From Cytobacillus oceanisediminis 2691 (GTDB lineage Bacteria; Bacillota; Bacilli; Bacillales; Cytobacillaceae): a stretch of 64,000 bases of DNA. The translations under genes and the position numbers were made by a program. The stretch covers positions 263,569 through 327,568 of the forward strand of contig NZ_VEEP01000003.1 of assembly GCF_007678455.1 (NCBI RefSeq), given 5' to 3'. A model generated the notes under the pieces. That model made no database searches. It saw only the letters and a program-made list of their open reading frames with translations, and was not told where the DNA came from. This document shows, one piece after another, positions 60,031 to 64,000 of the stretch (position 1 is the stretch's first letter; each line of letters opens with the position of its first letter).

Positions 60031-61047
60031 CTAAACTATGCTCTTCCCGCTTTTCCCTAGTGCATAATAGATTCCGTGCTGTAGGGTCTGGAGACATTCG
60101 TATTTTTTCAGGCCTGTGAGTGTTTCGGTGATCACCATTGCCAGTTCGGCGGAAATCCCTACAAGAATGACTTCCACACCTAACAATCTGGCAGCTGAAC
60201 CAAGCTTATCTATCAACTCTGCAGTGTATGGGGATATGTCCTTGTTCAAACCTGTGAGATCAAGTAAAACGTATCTTGTATGATACTTTGGCAGATTATT
60301 CAATGTGTTGTTAATCAAATCCTCTGCACGGTTCTCATCATATCTGCCAATCAATGGAACGACGACTATACCCTCAAGCACTGGAATCATCGGAGAGGAT
60401 AACTCCTTTACCAGATCCTGGAGCAGCTTCGTTTTTTCGGCTACCAGGCTCTCTAATTCCTGGATATGTTTATCTTCTTGTCTACTTGCCAACCTACGTA
60501 TGTTTTGTTGAATACTCATGACAGATGGGAAGTATTCCACAACTGTATATGGATTGGATTCATTTTGGTATTTAATGATCTTATACCAGAAGTTACTTCC
60601 GAATAATCCTGTAAAAACCCCAGCATAATGCGCAGGAACGAAAATACCCTGCTTTTCCTCGGAACCCAATTTGTTCATTTTGTATTCCCAGTCATCTTGA
60701 ATATATAAGGTGAAGTTTTTTGTATTTACATTCATTTCCTCAACACTTACGTATCCCCATCCTGCTGGTACATATGTATTTGACAGCCATTCCACAACAT
60801 TGGATGTATTGATTTCCTTCATTTCCTTGAATCCTTCACCAACGATGATGCCCTGTCGGAAACCAGTGGCCTCTAGTACAAGGTTTGTTGCTTCTTCACC
60901 TGTAATTTCATTGATTGTGTCAAAGAACGTTTTCATTGCAGACACCCAGAAAAAAACGACGTCCCCACCCTCGAACAATACTTGACCTGAGTTTAAGTCC
61001 CATTTAAGTTCTACGCCGCCGACAATAAGATCCTTTTGCATCTCCAT
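60031..61047 (-). CDS. STAS-domain regulator, paralogue of 6222-7241
   Basis: 338 residues with the same build as the product of 6222-7241: N-terminal sensory domain (ATGFRQGIIV, AGWGYVSVEEMN, FVPAHYAGVFTGLF), a short coiled coil (about 195-215) and a STAS domain with ELSSPMIPV and VLLDLTGL. Predicted RsbR-like stressosome component. RBS GAGGG six bases before ATG 61047. Its partners are not in this window. Confidence 0.85.
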   Translation of the reverse strand: MEMQKDLIVGGVELKWDLNSGQVLFEGGDVVFFWVSAMKTFFDTINEITGEEATNLVLEATGFRQGIIVGEGFKEMKEINTSNVVEWLSNTYVPAGWGYVSVEEMNVNTKNFTLYIQDDWEYKMNKLGSEEKQGIFVPAHYAGVFTGLFGSNFWYKIIKYQNESNPYTVVEYFPSVMSIQQNIRRLASRQEDKHIQELESLVAEKTKLLQDLVKELSSPMIPVLEGIVVVPLIGRYDENRAEDLINNTLNNLPKYHTRYVLLDLTGLNKDISPYTAELIDKLGSAARLLGVEVILVGISAELAMVITETLTGLKKYECLQTLQHGIYYALGKSGKSIV

Positions 61048-61227
61048 TTAAATCCCTCACTAGTCATAGATTATGTAAAATGTACATTGAGATTTATTAT
61101 CAATTATATTTCGGCTTAAACATCCTAATTTCCTGCAAATTTGTAATTTTTTCTGTAATCAAATATACTCAAATTTATTGTTGAACAAAAGGGTCAGTGG
61201 TCTCAACAATTCTTTTTTAAATAAGAT

Positions 61228-61264
61228 GAGAAGGCTGCACAGGATTCCCCTATGCAGCCTTCTA
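61228..61264 (-). terminator. Terminator after the catalase fragment
   Basis: AGAAGGCTGCA and TGCAGCCTTCT around a 13-base loop. Confidence 0.7.
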
Positions 61265-61267
61265 TTA

Positions 61268-61501
61268 TTAATATGGATCAGATTCGTGGCTTTTCTGAAC
61301 AGCTTCTTTTGCTGCTTCATTGGCTGACAGTGAGCCTTGGGCATATTTTGATTTGCCTGATTCACGGCCAGGCACATTATCTTCATTCGACATAGCTTCC
61401 ACTTCTTTCGTTCTTTTTTCAATCCCCTCTTTTACACGGCGGCCGTAATCTTCATCAGCTTGAGTGAAGTGCTCGATCATGGCATCCTGAATCTTTTTAC
61501 T
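61268..61501 (-). pseudogene. C-terminal fragment of a catalase
   Basis: Starting at SKKIQDAMIEHFTQADEDYG and RRVKEGIEKR, the frame matches the extreme C-terminus of monofunctional haem catalases, then continues into a charged tail ending KSHESDPY. No haem-binding or catalytic part is upstream. Sequence before 61501 does not look like catalase, so most of the gene has been lost, probably by recombination. The gene terminator has survived. Confidence 0.6.
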
Positions 61502-61504
61502 ACA

Positions 61505-61690
61505 TGCAGTTTGGGAAAATTTATGCAGTGTAAGAAAGCCGTCAATAATAACCCATTTCGGTTACTATGAAAAACATTTATCAGTATGTATTAAGGGGGA
61601 TGTTTTTCTCTTTCCAACCACTCTATACCATGAAACGTTCTAGTTAAATCAACACTCGTCCAATGACCTTTGAGCAACACCCTAAACCAT
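61505..61690. other. Possible mobile-element remnant between catalase fragment and signal peptidase
   Basis: The minus strand encodes a short protein-like stretch LLKGHWTSVDLTRTFHGIEW then LEREKHPP and a stop, with TTTCATGGT repeated 64 bases apart. It could be transposon debris marking the catalase deletion, but no terminal repeats or transposase motif could be confirmed. Confidence 0.25.
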
Positions 61691-61724
61691 GAAAAAACGC
61701 ATCGATCCATTGATCAATGCGCTG
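61690..61724 (-). terminator. Terminator of the signal peptidase gene
   Basis: GCATTGATC and GATCGATGC (one wobble) around four bases, then TTTTTT. Confidence 0.75.
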
Positions 61725-61738
61725 GGCTTTAAAATATA

Positions 61739-62284
61739 TTAATCACCAATAATCTTCATTTCTTTAAACGGGTAAAAAACGACCTTTGTTGTTCCTACGA
61801 TATTTTCAATTGGGACGGCTCCGATGTGGCGGCTGTCTTTACTGTTCCTTCTGTTGTCGCCCATTACAAAAACATGGCCTTCAGGTACAACTTCAGCTCC
61901 AACAGCGGTCTCTTCCAAGGTAAACGATCCTGTCAGCGGCCCATCAATCAATTGCTTTTTGATGTCATCCAAATACGGCTCATCATATGGCTTTCCATTT
62001 ATATAAAGGACGTCGTTTTTATATTCTACACGGTCACCTGGCAACCCGATCACCCTTTTAATGTAATCCTTCTCCTCGGTTGCATGGAAAACGACAATAT
62101 CAAACCGTTTAGGTTCACCGACCTTTGTGACGAACATCCTCTCTTCGTTATGCAGAGTTGGTTCCATGGAAGCACCTTTTACTTCAATTGGAGTAAAGAG
62201 AAAGGCACGTATAACAAATGCCAATAATATTGCAATCAGGAAAGCCTTTATCCATTCCCAAAGTTCATTTCGCTGTTTTACCAT
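61739..62284 (-). CDS. Type I signal peptidase (SipS-like)
   Basis: 181 residues. One N-terminal membrane helix (about 10-30), catalytic Ser39 in KGASMEPTL and Lys76 in YIKRVIGLPGD, and the box GDNRRNSKDSRHIG. The membrane-bound enzyme cleaves signal peptides outside the cell. Bacillus genomes have several; which of SipS, SipT, SipU or SipV this corresponds to is open. RBS GAGAGG before ATG 62284. Confidence 0.92.
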   Translation of the reverse strand: MVKQRNELWEWIKAFLIAILLAFVIRAFLFTPIEVKGASMEPTLHNEERMFVTKVGEPKRFDIVVFHATEEKDYIKRVIGLPGDRVEYKNDVLYINGKPYDEPYLDDIKKQLIDGPLTGSFTLEETAVGAEVVPEGHVFVMGDNRRNSKDSRHIGAVPIENIVGTTKVVFYPFKEMKIIGD

Positions 62285-62370
62285 AGAACTGCATCCTCTC
62301 TAAATTTTAATCTTTAAGAGCTTCCACATACTAGCATGGAATTCCTTCTTTCCATTATATCAATTTTTAC

Positions 62371-62400
62371 AAAAAAAAAGAGGCCGAAGCCCCTTTTTGT
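62371..62400 (-). terminator. Terminator of the glutaredoxin-like gene
   Basis: AAAAGGGGC, TTCG and GCCTCTTTT followed by TTTTT on the minus strand. Confidence 0.8.
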
Positions 62401-62410
62401 TGTTTAAAAC

Positions 62411-62644
62411 TTATTTATTCACATACTGCATGAGCGTATCCGGGTCAAAACCAAGAACCCAGTAGCCATTCACTTTCGTTTGCGGCACACCCATCTGCCC
62501 AGTTTCTTCAACCAGCTTCTGTGCAGCTTGTTGATCGTATTGTACATTAACTTCTTTGTAGTTTAATCCTTGACCCTCAAGGAATTGTTTCATCATTGTG
62601 CAGTAAGGTCAAGTGTTTGTTGTGTAAACTGTAATATCATTCAT
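62411..62644 (-). CDS. Glutaredoxin-like protein with in-frame TGA (candidate selenoprotein)
   Basis: ATG 62644 has AGGAGG eight bases upstream. The frame reads MNDITVYTTNT, then TGA (62609-62611), then PYCTMMKQFLEGQGLNYKEV and a normal glutaredoxin/NrdH-type remainder (QMGVPQTKVNGYWVLGFDPD), total 77 residues. The TGA occupies the first Cys of the CPYC active site. ATG 62596 and 62593, after the TGA, have no RBS and would give a protein lacking the active site. Recoding as selenocysteine is the best explanation; a Cys-to-stop mutation is the alternative. UGACCUU after the codon start can pair with AGGGUCA 28 bases later. Confidence 0.72.
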
Positions 62645-62926
62645 TTCAAATGCCTCCTTAAAGTTTGTTATACCCTATAATGTATTATCCCGGTTATGCT
62701 AAATTTTTGCAAAAAAGATGCACCGGGATACCATTGTTTTTCCCTATTTCCACGAAAAAAAACAGGATGGGAGGTATCGTTTACATCACGGCAAGAACGA
62801 TGCTGAGCGAGGCAAAAACAATAATATTGTGAGAAAAACCTGATTTTCCCCTGCATCCCTAATTGTATTATATTAAGAGCCATCAGATAGGCCTGATCTT
62901 AAAATGCCAGGGATAAGATTCGTTTA
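62645..62926. other. Intergenic stretch
   Basis: Frames on both strands here are short, lack RBS sites and carry no recognisable content; I call no gene. Confidence 0.45.
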
Positions 62927-63007
62927 TCAATGCTGGATCATTACCACCGCAGCACTAATTCCCAATACGATTTGCAGCTTATCCAATATCGTGAGTTTCT
63001 TTTTCAC
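62927..63007 (-). CDS. Possible very small membrane peptide
   Basis: 26 codons from GTG 63007 with GGGGGA six bases upstream: three Lys, then LTILDKLQIVLGISAAVVMI, a hydrophobic helix. Could be a genuine small protein, but length alone gives little support. Confidence 0.25.
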   Translation of the reverse strand: MKKKLTILDKLQIVLGISAAVVMIQH

Positions 63008-63112
63008 CTTCCATCCCCCGATTTTCCCCAAAAATAAAGAGAAGTACTTAATTGCCCTATATATGCTGGCATGTAGCAGTTAAAAACTTACATATGTAAA
63101 AGCATCGAATGG

Positions 63113-63448
63113 TTATTGTCTTGGTGCCATCAGCATCACAGATACTCCTACCAGGCAAATCGCCGCGCCAACCCAATCGTATAAATCTGGAGTTTTCTTA
63201 TCGATTCCCCATCCCCATAATACGGACAGAATAATGAATACCCCTCCGTATGCAGCGTATACTCTTCCGAACGACGGGAAGGCCTGGAATGTGGCGATGA
63301 CTCCATATATAGCGAGCGCGAATCCGCCACCGATTCCCCAATAAAGTGGTTTTCCTTCCCTCAGCCACAGCCAGATCAAATATCCGCCGCCAATCTCAGC
63401 AATTCCCGCTAAAATGAACAATATAATGGCACTAAAGATGATTATCAC
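63113..63448 (-). CDS. YnfA/UPF0060 membrane protein
   Basis: 111 residues with four helices. The UPF0060 pattern [45 protein letters not shown] and [20 protein letters not shown] is complete. Related to small multidrug-resistance-like transporters; function not proven. ATG 63448 is supported by the family start pattern. Confidence 0.92.
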   Translation of the reverse strand: MIIIFSAIILFILAGIAEIGGGYLIWLWLREGKPLYWGIGGGFALAIYGVIATFQAFPSFGRVYAAYGGVFIILSVLWGWGIDKKTPDLYDWVGAAICLVGVSVMLMAPRQ

Positions 63449-63517
63449 TTCCTAATTGTGTTTGTAACTGTATTATAACTAAAAAATATGCTTCGACGAC
63501 ATCGCTGCATAATGTTA

Positions 63518-63607
63518 TATAGCGGAAAAATTGATTATATAGCGAGTTTTTCATTTTTATAGCGAGTTTAGGCTTTTTATAGCAACTTTTTCATTTTTAT
63601 AGCAAAT
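63518..63607. repeat. Tandem array, five units of exactly 20 bp
   Basis: TATAGC recurs at 63518, 63538, 63558, 63578 and 63598, each followed by (G/A)A(G/A)TTTTTCATTTT-like sequence. Lies between the divergent YnfA and AAA ATPase genes, about 70 bases from either. Confidence 0.88.
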
Positions 63608-63683
63608 TGGAAATTTCATGCGTTTTTTCCAGTTTCAATTCTATTCATGATAAAATAAGGAAAACTGTTAAGGCGGGGTACTT

Positions 63684-64000
63684 ATGCTGAATTGGCAGTA
63701 TGTTCGAAGTGTCAGTTTGAAAGTGGATGAAGTACCTTCATTTCATTCATACCCATTTAATCTCCCCAGCTTTAAAAATTTGGATGAGATAGATTTACAT
63801 CCAAAGGTGACATTTTTGATTGGTGAAAATGGGATGGGTAAATCGACTTTGCTTGAAGCGATTGCAGTGGGTCTTGGCTTTAATGCTGAGGGTGGTTCGT
63901 ATAATTTCAATTTTTCCACCTATGACTCCCACTCAGAGCTGGGGAATTACCTGCGGATCGTAAAAGGAGTGGAACGGCCACAGGATGGATTTTTCCTCCG
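63684..64000 (+). CDS. AAA-type P-loop ATPase, 5' part
   Basis: First 105 codons of a gene cut by the window end. Walker A GENGMGKST at about 48-56 after FKNLDEIDLHPKVTFLI, then LLEAIAVGLGFNAEGG, the pattern of small SMC-like/AbiEii- or YbjD-type ATPases. RBS GGCGGGG five bases before ATG 63684. Function cannot be told from this part. Confidence 0.85.
   Translation, partial: MLNWQYVRSVSLKVDEVPSFHSYPFNLPSFKNLDEIDLHPKVTFLIGENGMGKSTLLEAIAVGLGFNAEGGSYNFNFSTYDSHSELGNYLRIVKGVERPQDGFFL

Noticed and set aside
61159-61422. 87-codon frame overlapping the catalase fragment
   Set aside because: It is out of phase with the catalase tail and covers the terminator hairpin; composition is shadow-like.
62593-62596. 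Start of the glutaredoxin-like protein at the ATGs after the TGA
   Set aside because: No RBS there; it would remove strand beta-1 and the active site. The RBS and family N-terminus lie upstream of the TGA.
62668-62883. 71-codon frame on the minus strand upstream of the glutaredoxin-like gene
   Set aside because: It lacks RBS and protein-like composition; overlapping frames on the other strand are equally open.
1-64000. tRNA or rRNA genes, replication origin, prophage, intact insertion sequence
   Set aside because: Reading both strands I saw no cloverleaf or rRNA sequence, no integrase or phage structural genes, no transposase with terminal repeats, and no dnaA-box cluster. A dedicated search would be decisive for divergent forms.

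Overview
The window reads as a chromosomal stretch of a low-to-mid-GC Bacillaceae bacterium (Bacillus or Mesobacillus type). The evidence is strong GGAGG-type ribosome binding sites, frequent TTG and GTG starts, a c-di-AMP riboswitch ahead of a ktrAB-like operon, Spx, RsbR-type STAS proteins, ECF sigma factors, Fur and FNR-type boxes, a heterocycloanthracin-type bacteriocin cluster, and many short intrinsic terminators. No rRNA, tRNA, CRISPR array or intact insertion sequence was seen. The species cannot be named from this sequence alone.

Layout. 0-8 kb: M20 amidohydrolase, an FNR-box-controlled soluble chemoreceptor, PAP2 phosphatase, two RsbR-like STAS proteins, and a DMT / Crp-Fnr / DMT operon. 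8-16 kb: two small membrane proteins, a Fur-controlled siderophore ABC importer (ATPase, lipoprotein, two permeases) divergent from a ferredoxin-NADP reductase, and an endonuclease I-family nuclease. 16-21.4 kb: a 52-bp tandem array, an ECF sigma/anti-sigma pair, an SDR reductase, and ktrAB with its riboswitch. 21.5-34 kb: small accessory genes (GNAT, DinB, VOC, MBL, DJ-1/WYL pair, HAD, a truncated methyltransferase) and an ArsR/MFS pair. 34-43 kb: a secreted propeller protein, catE/HxlR, a 21-bp array, a frameshifted secreted protein, YtkA lipoprotein, L,D-transpeptidase, IDEAL protein, and an Rrf2/Spx module with three matching operators. 43-49 kb: a Cys-rich small protein, a second 52-bp array, LysM/SPOR protein and miscellaneous genes. 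48.7-56 kb: a co-directional block holding a linear azol(in)e-containing peptide cluster (Cys-repeat precursor, E1-like maturation protein, YcaO cyclodehydratase, SagB dehydrogenase), followed by an esterase and a paralogue of the Cys-rich small protein. 56-64 kb: AIM24-like protein, an ECF sigma/PadR/FtsW-like operon, a third large STAS protein, a catalase fragment, signal peptidase I, a glutaredoxin with an in-frame TGA at its first active-site Cys, YnfA, a 20-bp array and the start of an AAA ATPase.

Most notable. (1) The glutaredoxin-like gene at 62411-62644 has TGA in place of the first Cys of the CPYC motif, with an excellent RBS and ATG upstream of it, which suggests selenocysteine. (2) Two unrecognised 84-residue Cys-rich paralogues (43014-43268, 48964-49218), one lying in line with the bacteriocin operon. 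(3) Four intergenic tandem arrays with unrelated unit sequences but only two period classes (52 bp and 20-21 bp), close to whole numbers of helical turns. (4) Several legible regulatory circuits: an FNR box centred 41.5 bp before the inferred start of the chemoreceptor transcript, three 23-bp Rrf2/Spx operators, a Fur box, ECF autoregulatory promoters, and an ArsR dyad. Several small genes carry one-base frameshifts, some at homopolymers, so either local gene decay or base-calling errors are possible.
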